18,517 nucleotides of DNA from CAXFCD01 sp964001155. GTDB lineage: Bacteria > Fidelibacterota > Marinisomatia > Marinisomatales > UBA1611. Below the pieces are notes generated by a model that was not told where the DNA came from, ran no database searches, and was given only the letters and a program-made list of their open reading frames with translations. The position numbers were made by a program, and so were the translations under genes. The DNA lies in NCBI GenBank assembly GCA_964001155.1, contig CAXFCD010000133.1, positions 1 to 18,517 of the forward strand, read 5' to 3'. Below are positions 8,263 through 16,150 of the stretch, one piece after another (the stretch's first letter is position 1; each line of letters starts with the position of its first letter).

Positions 8263-9122
8263 TACAGAATATTTTGGGCTTGTTCCCGGATTTTTTCCAA
8301 TTCCCCTTTGATTTCAACCACATGATTCGTCACATCCGTTTGCGGACTTTTAGAACCGATGGTATTCACTTCTCTTCCGATTTCCTGGATTAAAAAGTTG
8401 ATCCGTTTTCCCACAGGTTCATTCTCAGTCAAATAGGATGAAAGCTGGTTAAAATGACTTTGACACCGGACAATCTCTTCTGTAACATCAGCACGTTCAG
8501 CTAGGAATGCAACTTCCTGGATGAGTCGTGTTTCATCCACATCTTCTCCATCTAATAATTCGGATATCTTGTCCCGCATTTGGGTTTGTTTTCCAGAACT
8601 GTATTTTCCGGATATTTCACCCACTGCATCCATGCCGGATTGCAGTTTCCCTACTCGGTTCAAAATATCTTCCTGGATCAGTTTCCCTTCCTTTGCCCGC
8701 ATATCATTGACTTGATTCAGCGCTAATTCAACAGCTTTCATAACGGTATTCCCTTTCAAAGATTCAGGCTCTTCCGCCACCAATAAATCATGGGTGGAAA
8801 TAATGTCGCTCAAACTCATGCGTTGGCCATATTCAACGTGAATCTTTTTCAGGATTTCCTTAATCATTTCAAACCGAGGTTGATTGAAACTCATTTTTTG
8901 TGAATCCTGGGAAGATTTCAATTCAATCCGAATTTGGACATTGCCTCTCTGCAGGTTTGTTTCAGCAAGGTTGCGAACTTTTTGTTCCATAGACGGATCC
9001 AGGTTAAATCCACGGAGTTTCAACTCGAGAAAACGTGAATTCACTGCTCGAATCTCTACATCAATTTTATTGGGGCCGCGACCGGCAGAACCACGGCCAA
9101 ATCCTGTCATACTTTTAATCAT
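8262..9122 (-). CDS. yicC: YicC-family endoribonuclease
   Basis: A 286-residue member of the YicC family, which in E. coli and relatives has been reported as an endoribonuclease acting on RNAs in stress and stationary phase. The N-terminal signature MIKSMTGFGRG is diagnostic, followed by the YicC-like N-domain with VEIRAVNSRFLELKLR. The C-terminal DUF1732 region holds DETRLIQEVAFLAERADVTEEIVRCQSH and the closing NFLIQEIGREVNTIGSKS, with a final EKIREQAQNIL. The length is typical. It is the first gene of its block: the 107 nt upstream are non-coding, so this may be where the transcription unit begins. The stop overlaps the start of gmk (TAATG). No clear Shine-Dalgarno sequence precedes the ATG. 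Confidence 0.95.
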   Translation of the reverse strand: MIKSMTGFGRGSAGRGPNKIDVEIRAVNSRFLELKLRGFNLDPSMEQKVRNLAETNLQRGNVQIRIELKSSQDSQKMSFNQPRFEMIKEILKKIHVEYGQRMSLSDIISTHDLLVAEEPESLKGNTVMKAVELALNQVNDMRAKEGKLIQEDILNRVGKLQSGMDAVGEISGKYSSGKQTQMRDKISELLDGEDVDETRLIQEVAFLAERADVTEEIVRCQSHFNQLSSYLTENEPVGKRINFLIQEIGREVNTIGSKSPQTDVTNHVVEIKGELEKIREQAQNIL

Positions 9123-9229
9123 AATTTTGCTTAGGGGTAAAGCCTTTGAAATTACAGACTTATGAGAATATTATCCAAGGATGTTAATGAATGAGTTTGA
9201 TCAAATATTTAAAGAAACTTTCAGAAAAA
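9123..9229 (-). promoter_or_regulatory. Intergenic region with possible promoter for the yicC-gmk-rpoZ block
   Basis: This 107-nt AT-rich gap is the longest non-coding stretch in the window. On the minus strand GATAAT (9175-9170) resembles a -10 element 48 nt upstream of the yicC ATG, but no convincing -35 hexamer sits 16-18 nt before it. A perfect 10-nt palindrome TTTGATCAAA occupies 9196-9205. No intrinsic terminator for the preceding barrel gene is visible, so read-through from mutS is also possible. The promoter call is weak. Confidence 0.25.
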
Positions 9230-10318
9230 TTATTGCAACTTCCCCAAGGTCTCTTTCACCCAATCCATTTTAACATTCAAAGAGACTAAATGATGATTTC
9301 CTAAGTGGTCAGCAGACGGTGAAGATAAAAATGCATAATCCACACCAAACCCATCCCATTGAACACCAATCCCTCCTGTGGAATTCCCAACAGCATTTTG
9401 ACCAATTCTTATACTGAATTTATCTTTGATGATTCCCTCCATTCCAAATGAACCATCAACAGAAAATGATCCAAATCCCAACTGGGAATCCAAATGACGA
9501 GTTGTAGTGGATACATCCAAGCTAAACATGGAATGAAGTTTGACAGGAAATTTCGTTAATTCTAAAGGACGATGAACACCAACAGAAACAGATGGGGTTG
9601 TTCCTTCGATGGTTCCGTTATCCCAAATCAAACCGGAAGTAGGCAAATTCCGAGTGACAATCCCCACGTTGGTTCCTTTAACATGTTTCATAATACCTAA
9701 ATCAATACCAACACCCAAAGCAAAATGATCACCCAATGAATAAGACAATACTTTTATTCCTATGCCCAAGGGCATATTTCGGAACGAATGATTGAATGCG
9801 CCATGAACGCCAATCTGATGTTGGCTAAAAAACCGTAATTGATCCGCATCCAACCGTTCTCCTTCATCGAGAATGCCATTCCCTTCTCCTGCATCGTTAG
9901 TGCCAAATTGACCATCATTGCCCCAATCCAGTAGCATATTTCGTGTATCGGGAATTTGACCAATCCCTTCATAAAGTATATTGAATTGAATGGGCTTCCC
10001 TTTTCTGTCTAATTGAAATCCGATCACATCATTATTTAAGATTCCCGCGAATCGGGACTGATGCGAAAGTGAAATCTGTTGAGATGGTGCGGAAGAAAAA
10101 ATTGGATTAATTAATGAAGCTGTAGGAGAACCAAAATTGTAAGCTGTGGTGGCATTTCCCAACGCTGCTGTTCTTGCATCGGTTACATGGTAAAACAATT
10201 CCCAACCATATTTCACCCAAAAGCCCTTTGCATTAACAAAAGTCAATAAAGACACAGCAAAAATAAAATTTCGTGTCTTCGTGGTCAGTTTATAACCCGT
10301 GTTCTTTTTTAATCTCAT
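9230..10318 (-). CDS. PorV/PorQ-like outer-membrane beta-barrel protein
   Basis: A 362-residue predicted outer-membrane protein. A signal peptide (about 13-30, hydrophobic core FIFAVSLLTFVNA) follows a basic N-terminus. Next comes DARTAALGNATTAYNFGSPTASLINP (47-72), the motif typical of PorV/PorQ and the UPF0164 group (ARxxALGxAxTA...NP). The rest alternates in short amphipathic strands rich in Gly and aromatics, as in FadL-like barrels, and has no long hydrophobic helix. PorV-type proteins take part in type IX secretion or attach secreted proteins, but many paralogues are uncharacterised, so the role is open. Residues 131-157 form an acidic Gly/Asn/Asp loop with DEGE, resembling calcium-binding loops. 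The ATG overlaps mutS by 29 nt; AGGA lies 6 nt upstream. No other type IX gene is in the window. Confidence 0.75.
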   Translation of the reverse strand: MRLKKNTGYKLTTKTRNFIFAVSLLTFVNAKGFWVKYGWELFYHVTDARTAALGNATTAYNFGSPTASLINPIFSSAPSQQISLSHQSRFAGILNNDVIGFQLDRKGKPIQFNILYEGIGQIPDTRNMLLDWGNDGQFGTNDAGEGNGILDEGERLDADQLRFFSQHQIGVHGAFNHSFRNMPLGIGIKVLSYSLGDHFALGVGIDLGIMKHVKGTNVGIVTRNLPTSGLIWDNGTIEGTTPSVSVGVHRPLELTKFPVKLHSMFSLDVSTTTRHLDSQLGFGSFSVDGSFGMEGIIKDKFSIRIGQNAVGNSTGGIGVQWDGFGVDYAFLSSPSADHLGNHHLVSLNVKMDWVKETLGKLQ

Positions 10319-12887
10319 CTAAAGTCCTGAGCGCTTCCAAGGGTGTCATGGAATTCACATCCAATTCATTCAGTTTTTTTCTAATTTTGAATTCCTGTTC
10401 CTGGAAAAGCGTCATTTGGTTGGACGGCTCAGGCGGTGCAGAAGTTCCACCTTTTTCTGCTGACTGCTCGATGTGATGATTCAAAATTTCCGTGGCACGA
10501 TGAATCACCGATTGTGGCAACCCCGCCATTTGCGCCACATGAATGCCATAGCTCTTGTCTCCAGAGCCTTTGGCAATAGAGCGAAGAAACACAATTTTAT
10601 CACCAAATTCTTTCACTTCCACGTGGTGGTTTTCCACACGATCCAACAAATCTTCCAAATCAGTTAATTCATGGTAATGAGTTGCAAAGAGTGTTCTAGC
10701 ATTCACACCCTCTGTTTCGTGTAAATATTCTGTAATCGCCCACGCCAAAGACAGTCCATCAAATGTGGCAGTTCCACGACCAATTTCATCCAACAGAATC
10801 AAACTATTATTGGTGGCATTATTCAAAATATTGGCCGCTTCATTCATTTCCACTAAAAATGTACTTTCACCGCCGGCAAGATTATCACTGGCGCCGACAC
10901 GCGTAAACAGACGATCCACGATGCCAATGTTGGCTGATTTCGCCGGGACAAAACTGCCGATCTGCGCCATGAGTGTAATGAGTCCGACTTGCCTGAGATA
11001 TGTGGATTTTCCCGCCATATTTGGCCCCGTAATCAATTGAATTTGATTTTTATCAGAATGGATCGATAAATCATTGGGAATAAATTTTTCTGTTGAAGGA
11101 AGCAATTGTTCCACCACAGGATGACGCCCTTGTTTGATCACCAAAGTCGGTTCTCCGGACAATTTGGGTCGGGAATAATTTTGGCTGAGAGCTTGGGCCG
11201 CAAATCCTGCCAAAAGATCCATTTTATTGATCAATTTTGCATTCGAGTGTATTTGAGAGATTTGGTTCAATAAATATTGGCACAATTCAGAAAAAATTTG
11301 GGACTCAATGGTGAATATTTTCTCTTCTGCATTCAGAACTTTTTCTTCATATTCCTTCAATTCTTCCGTGATATACCGTTCAGAATTCACCAGTGTCTGT
11401 TTCCGAATGAACGTTTCCGGTACTTTGTTCTGGTGAACTTTTGTCACTTCAATATAGTACCCGAAAACATTATTGAATCCTACTTTCAGTTTTGGAATAT
11501 CTAACTCATCCCGCATGGATTCTTGAAAATTATTGATCCATTCTTTGCCAGAGTTCAGGAGGGTACGAAGTTCATCTAATTCTGGATTAACGCCGTCACA
11601 AACTACATTTCCCATTTTCAACTGAACCGGTGTGTCCTCATTAATGGTTTCTAACACTCTCTTTACAATCTCAGTCGTATCTACAAAGGATGTTGAAAAT
11701 TTCTTTAAATGATCATTTTTAGTGTTTTCTAATTGTGTCTGGAATTCAGGGATTTTTTGTAATGCGAGGGCTAAACCGACTAATTCCCGTGGCGACGCTT
11801 TTGCCTGATTCACCTTTCCCAAGATTCTTTCTAGATCAACTGTCTTGGATAAATCATCTCGGATGGATGTTAATACACGTTGGTTTTGTGTGAATGCTTC
11901 AACCAAATTTAAACGGGATTCAATCCGTTTATCATCCGTCAAGGGATAATGGAGCCAACGACGAAGCATTCGTCCTCCGCCAGCAGTTTGGGTTTGGTCG
12001 ATACAATCCACCAATGTGCCGTGGGTTCCTTGTGTGGACAAAGATTGAAATACTTCCAAATTCCGGATTGTGAATCCATCTAATCCCATGAATCCATCGT
12101 ATAAGACCGGCGAAACTTTAGACACATGATCAAGTGAAGAACTCAGGTTTTGTTTAATGTGATGCATGAGTGCGCCACCGGCAGTCACACCTAAATTCAG
12201 TTCTTCACAGCCAAATCCTTTTAATGAATTCAGGTTAAAATGACCGGTGACCATTCGATAAGATGAATCAAAATCAAAAATCCAATCTTCAATTTGAGTC
12301 ACAAATGGATGAAACTCTCGGTACCAATCCGACATGGAATAAACCACATTTTCACCCAGGATCACTTCATTAGGAGAAAATTTCAAAAAGGCGTCTTGCA
12401 GTTGATTCACGGAACATTCACCAATGTGAAATTCACCTGTTGACGGATCAAGAAATGCAAATCCTACCATTTCCTTTTTGAAAAAAATTGAACCAATATA
12501 ACGATTCGATTTCTTGCTCAATGCCTGGTCGCTGGTGAGAGTTCCCGGCGTTACCACTTCAATTACTTCTCTTTTCACAATTCCCTTGGCTAATTTCGGA
12601 TCTTCCACTTGTTCACAGATGGCCACGCGATGTCCTGCTTTCACCAATTTGGGTAAATAATTATCCAATGCATGATATGGGAAGCCAGCCAAAGCCACAT
12701 CCGCCGCTTTTCCATTGGCTCGTTTCGTAAGAACAATCCCTAAAATTTTGGCAGCAATCACTGCATCTTCCAAAAATGTTTCGTAGAAATCTCCCATGCG
12801 AAAAAGCACCAAAGCATCCTTATATTGGGATTTCACGTCCAGGAATTGTTTCATCACCGGCGTTTGTGCAACCACACCTTTAGCCAT
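10290..12887 (-). CDS. mutS: DNA mismatch repair protein MutS
   Basis: MutS recognises mismatches and small loops and starts mismatch repair with MutL. From the chosen start the protein has 865 residues, the normal MutS1 size. The mismatch-reading domain has RMGDFYETF (31-39), including the Phe-x-Glu pair. Connector, lever and clamp domains follow. The ATPase domain has Walker A GPNMAGKST (621-629), Walker B LILLDEIGRGT with D700-E701, and TLFATHYHEL. Near the C-terminus QMTLF (824-828) resembles a sliding-clamp-binding motif. I chose the ATG at 12887 because AAAGGAG (12897-12903) stands 9 nt upstream; the ATG at 12896 directly abuts that sequence and would add only MPS. The start overlaps selB by 8 nt. 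Confidence 0.95.
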   Translation of the reverse strand: MAKGVVAQTPVMKQFLDVKSQYKDALVLFRMGDFYETFLEDAVIAAKILGIVLTKRANGKAADVALAGFPYHALDNYLPKLVKAGHRVAICEQVEDPKLAKGIVKREVIEVVTPGTLTSDQALSKKSNRYIGSIFFKKEMVGFAFLDPSTGEFHIGECSVNQLQDAFLKFSPNEVILGENVVYSMSDWYREFHPFVTQIEDWIFDFDSSYRMVTGHFNLNSLKGFGCEELNLGVTAGGALMHHIKQNLSSSLDHVSKVSPVLYDGFMGLDGFTIRNLEVFQSLSTQGTHGTLVDCIDQTQTAGGGRMLRRWLHYPLTDDKRIESRLNLVEAFTQNQRVLTSIRDDLSKTVDLERILGKVNQAKASPRELVGLALALQKIPEFQTQLENTKNDHLKKFSTSFVDTTEIVKRVLETINEDTPVQLKMGNVVCDGVNPELDELRTLLNSGKEWINNFQESMRDELDIPKLKVGFNNVFGYYIEVTKVHQNKVPETFIRKQTLVNSERYITEELKEYEEKVLNAEEKIFTIESQIFSELCQYLLNQISQIHSNAKLINKMDLLAGFAAQALSQNYSRPKLSGEPTLVIKQGRHPVVEQLLPSTEKFIPNDLSIHSDKNQIQLITGPNMAGKSTYLRQVGLITLMAQIGSFVPAKSANIGIVDRLFTRVGASDNLAGGESTFLVEMNEAANILNNATNNSLILLDEIGRGTATFDGLSLAWAITEYLHETEGVNARTLFATHYHELTDLEDLLDRVENHHVEVKEFGDKIVFLRSIAKGSGDKSYGIHVAQMAGLPQSVIHRATEILNHHIEQSAEKGGTSAPPEPSNQMTLFQEQEFKIRKKLNELDVNSMTPLEALRTLDEIKKEHGL

Positions 12888-14745
12888 TGAGGGCATCTCC
12901 TTTCAGACGCACATTTTCATCTCGAACTGTGAAATTATTCTTATCCAAATATTCTAACAGCGGAATGGCTGTTTTTCTGGAAAGACCAGTTATGTCTTTG
13001 AAATCTGCCACAGCTAATTTGCTGGTTGATTTAAAAAATTCACGAATATCATGGAGAACATTATCAAGATTTGGACGATTCAACCAAAAATTATTTCCCA
13101 GATTTTCCACCTTTCCTTGATCAAATAGCAAGTGGACTAAGTCCCCCACTCTTTTGGGATTAAAACCGGAAGAGTCTGTTATTTCTTTTAATAAAATGGG
13201 TTCAAAACCGGATTGAGAAAAAATAGATTCTATTCTCTTTAGATCCTCCAAATCTTTGGAAGAAAATTCCGGTTTAGAGCCTGTTAGTGAAAATCCGCCT
13301 TTTTCCGATGTGATGATTCCCGATTCCACCATTGTTTGAATGACAAAATCCAACCATGCTTCCGACCATTTTAATTGAGTTAAAATGCCATCGGAACTGA
13401 TGACAGTCCGAAACGGGTTTTTTGCATAGGATTGATTGAAAAATGATTGGAGTGAATTTTGCCCTTTTTCCAATCCTTTTTCAGAATAAAGAAGTGTTTC
13501 TTCAGTTTGAAGAATCGATAAATCATCGACCCATTCATTTATTATATCGTCAGAAATATTGAACAAAGATTGCCACTCTTGTTTTGACTTTGGCGTTTCC
13601 CAATCTTGGTCGATTAAAAATGAAAATCTCTCTTTTGGATCTGATGGTAAATTATCTGCTCTGGATTTTAATAAAGACCATTTTCCCAACGGTTTCGGAT
13701 CAATGACTAATCCCCCGGCGATGGTTTCCATGGGCGAGTATGATCGAATGACAAATTTGTCATCCATGCCTACGGCCGCGGGCGTTTCCAAATCGATAAT
13801 AAAATTCCCCGATTGTTCCTTTTTCATTTTTTTCCCGGCACATCGTCCTAAAACCTCCGACGTCCCAAAATGGAGCCGAAGCCGTTGTTTATTTTTGATC
13901 ACCCATTCCGTCGAATTTGTCATGTTGATATGAGCAATAATTCGAGTGGTTGTTTGAAAGCAATCCGGTGTCGCCAATACAGTCCCACGGTGTAAATCAG
14001 ATGATTTTACATTGGCAAGGTTCAGGGCCGCTCGGTCTCCTGTTTGTGCTAATTCTGTTGCGCCGCCATGGGTTTGGATGCCACGAATTTTTGTTTTTAA
14101 TCCGGAAGGTAAAATTTCAAGATCAGCGCCATTTTTCGCTTCTCCACTTATGACTGTCCCAGTAGCAACCGTGCCAAATCCGGTTTTTGAAAAAACACGA
14201 TCAACATTCAACCGAAATTGAGAAGACGTAGATTCAGATTGGTGATTTTCTGCTAATGAGAGAATATCATCTTTTAATCCTTTAATCCCATCGCCAGTCA
14301 AATTATTGATGCGATGAATTGCCATGGAATCAAACCCATTATGTTCCAACAATTCTGTAATATCTAATTCCACCAAATCAATCCATTCATCGTCCTTCAC
14401 AAGGTCAACTTTTGTCAGAGCAACAAGTCCTTTTTTTACACCCAATAAAGTTAGAATATCCAAATGTTCTCTGGTTTGTGGCATGACACCATCATCTGCA
14501 GCAATCACCAGAAGGCCGAGGTGAATATTTGCTGCTCCTGCTGCCATATTTCGGATGAATTTTTCATGTCCGGGAACATCAATAATTGTGATGGATTCAT
14601 TCAGATAAGCAAACCCTAAATCAATGGTCATACCACGTTCTTTTTCTTCTGTAAGTCGGTCGGTATTAGTTCCGGTGAGCGCTTTAACTAACGACGTTTT
14701 ACCATGGTCAATGTGACCGGCAGTTCCCACCACAACCTGCGGCAT
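12880..14745 (-). CDS. selB: Selenocysteine-specific elongation factor SelB
   Basis: SelB is the GTPase that carries selenocysteyl-tRNA(Sec) to the ribosome at UGA codons marked by a SECIS hairpin. The 621-residue protein is close to E. coli SelB in length. The GTPase domain has G1 GHIDHGKT (10-17), TIDLGFAY in switch I (40-47), G3 DVPGHEKF (56-63) and G4 TKVDL (111-115). Elongation-factor-like beta-barrels follow (about 175-345, including RLNVDRVFSKTGFGTVATGTV). The remaining residues form the winged-helix C-terminus that binds SECIS RNA, ending with FKDITGLSRKTAIPLLEYLDK. The start is 2 nt after the selA stop with AGGAG about 8-9 nt upstream. GHIDHGKT and the C-terminal wings separate it from EF-Tu. 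Confidence 0.96.
   Translation of the reverse strand: MPQVVVGTAGHIDHGKTSLVKALTGTNTDRLTEEKERGMTIDLGFAYLNESITIIDVPGHEKFIRNMAAGAANIHLGLLVIAADDGVMPQTREHLDILTLLGVKKGLVALTKVDLVKDDEWIDLVELDITELLEHNGFDSMAIHRINNLTGDGIKGLKDDILSLAENHQSESTSSQFRLNVDRVFSKTGFGTVATGTVISGEAKNGADLEILPSGLKTKIRGIQTHGGATELAQTGDRAALNLANVKSSDLHRGTVLATPDCFQTTTRIIAHINMTNSTEWVIKNKQRLRLHFGTSEVLGRCAGKKMKKEQSGNFIIDLETPAAVGMDDKFVIRSYSPMETIAGGLVIDPKPLGKWSLLKSRADNLPSDPKERFSFLIDQDWETPKSKQEWQSLFNISDDIINEWVDDLSILQTEETLLYSEKGLEKGQNSLQSFFNQSYAKNPFRTVISSDGILTQLKWSEAWLDFVIQTMVESGIITSEKGGFSLTGSKPEFSSKDLEDLKRIESIFSQSGFEPILLKEITDSSGFNPKRVGDLVHLLFDQGKVENLGNNFWLNRPNLDNVLHDIREFFKSTSKLAVADFKDITGLSRKTAIPLLEYLDKNNFTVRDENVRLKGDALNG
12897..12903 (-). promoter_or_regulatory. 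Shine-Dalgarno site deciding the mutS start
   Basis: Minus-strand AAAGGAG is 9 nt upstream of the ATG at 12887 but immediately adjacent to the alternative ATG at 12896. Normal ribosome spacing therefore favours the downstream start, which gives MAKGVVAQTPVMKQF, an ordinary MutS N-terminus. It lies within the last codons of selB. Confidence 0.7.
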
Positions 14746-14747
14746 TC

Positions 14748-16115
14748 TTAAATCTCCTGAATGGCTTGAGCTAATCGTTTGATTTGATTCGGTAGGACTG
14801 CTTTTAAATCAATAAAAAAGGTATTCCCTTTGATGTATCCCACCACAGGAATTGATCCACATCGGAATAATGTTGCAAGATTTTCAACTTTCATCTTCTG
14901 TGGCGTAAATGACAAGGCAGCACTTTCAATTTTATTTTCCGGGAGGGAACCGCTACCTGCTTCCACGTATGAGTTAACCAATTGAATCCCTAATGCTTTG
15001 ATTTGCTTTTTGGAAAGTTGATCCAACACTTTTTGTCCACGGCGTTTCAGCACGCTTCGTGACGTTGTAAGCATAGTTAAAGATAAATTATCTTTAGAGT
15101 AAGAAACTGATCTATATGATCGGAGTGTTTCTTCTAAAAGCCCAATGGTGATTTTATCACATCGCAATACTCGATAAAGTGGATTTTTTTTGCAGGCATT
15201 CACCCATTTTTTTTCCCCCACAATGAGTCCGGATTGTGGTCCACCAAGCAATTTATCTCCGGAAAATGTGGTGATATCCGGTCCACTTTTTACAATTGAT
15301 TTTACTGGTATTTCGTCAGCAAGACCGAGAGCATTCATGTCCAACAATGCGCCACTTCCCAAATCTGCCATGACAGGAATTTTATGCTTTTTACCGATAG
15401 TAACTAGTTCAGACAATTCCACATCCTTGGTGAATCCTTTCACCACATAATTGCTGGTGTGTACCCACAGAATCAATTTCGTCTTTTTAGAAATGGCTTT
15501 TTCATAGTCTTTTAAATGGGTTCGATTGGTGGTGCCCACCTCTTTCATGATAGCACCACTTTTTTCAATAATATCCGGGATTCTGAATGAACCGCCAATT
15601 TCTACCATTTGTCCTCGAGAACAAATGACTTCACCGCCATCCGCCATTTCATTTAATGCTAACATAACCGCCGCTGCATTGTTATTCACAACCAAACTTG
15701 ATTCACTCCCGCACATGGCTGAAAGTTGGTCTGCCACATGAATTTGCCGATCGCCACGTTTCCCCGATTCCAAATCAAATTCAAGATTCACATATCCATC
15801 CATTCGATCTGCCAACTTTTTTAGATGTTTACCTCGGAATGGCGCTCTACCAAATCCAGTGTGGAGTACAATCCCGGTGCCGTTGATCACGTTCACCAAC
15901 TTATGAGCAGATTGAATGAACACTTGAGACACAATAAAATCTAACAATTCCGATTTTGTTTTGGTGAGTTTTCCTGCCTTGATTTGTGTCCGAACCTTTG
16001 CCAATTCTTTATTGATTATATATTTTATATAATCTTCGCGGTGGAGTTTTCTGTCATTCACTTCAAGTAACACTTGATGTACAGACGGACAATCTTTCAG
16101 TGTGGTTTTCTTCAT
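14748..16115 (-). CDS. selA: L-seryl-tRNA(Sec) selenium transferase SelA
   Basis: SelA is the PLP enzyme that converts seryl-tRNA(Sec) to selenocysteyl-tRNA(Sec) with selenophosphate. The 455-residue protein aligns by eye along the E. coli sequence. The N-terminal domain contains PSVHQVL; NGTGIVLHTGFGRAPF (78-93) is the family signature with two changes from the usual HTNLGRAP. Further blocks are SRGQMVEIGGSFRIPD (166-181), EVGTTNRTH (192-200), VHTSNYVVKGFTK (218-230) and DLGSGALLD (251-259). SGDKLLGGPQSG (285-296) holds the PLP lysine K288, and R315 and R318 fall where active-site arginines are known in SelA. It is followed immediately by selB. The ATG at 16115 has no purine-rich Shine-Dalgarno sequence and no alternative ATG nearby. 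selC and selD are absent from the window. Confidence 0.96.
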   Translation of the reverse strand: MKKTTLKDCPSVHQVLLEVNDRKLHREDYIKYIINKELAKVRTQIKAGKLTKTKSELLDFIVSQVFIQSAHKLVNVINGTGIVLHTGFGRAPFRGKHLKKLADRMDGYVNLEFDLESGKRGDRQIHVADQLSAMCGSESSLVVNNNAAAVMLALNEMADGGEVICSRGQMVEIGGSFRIPDIIEKSGAIMKEVGTTNRTHLKDYEKAISKKTKLILWVHTSNYVVKGFTKDVELSELVTIGKKHKIPVMADLGSGALLDMNALGLADEIPVKSIVKSGPDITTFSGDKLLGGPQSGLIVGEKKWVNACKKNPLYRVLRCDKITIGLLEETLRSYRSVSYSKDNLSLTMLTTSRSVLKRRGQKVLDQLSKKQIKALGIQLVNSYVEAGSGSLPENKIESAALSFTPQKMKVENLATLFRCGSIPVVGYIKGNTFFIDLKAVLPNQIKRLAQAIQEI

Positions 16116-16150
16116 GAGGGTGGTGAAGTTCTAAAGATTCGTACTACAGT

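Noticed and set aside
9206..9229. Terminator after the PorV-like gene (AAGAAACTTTC region)
   Set aside because: Only a short AT-rich self-complementary GAAAGTTTC is present, with no GC-rich stem, so it is not supported as an intrinsic terminator.
13559..13933. 124-codon plus-strand open frame opposite selB
   Set aside because: Antisense to SelB coding sequence, with composition expected from reverse-complement codons and no motif.
16116..16150. Possible tRNA(Sec) between the MFS gene and selA
   Set aside because: The gap is only 35 nt, too short for any tRNA.
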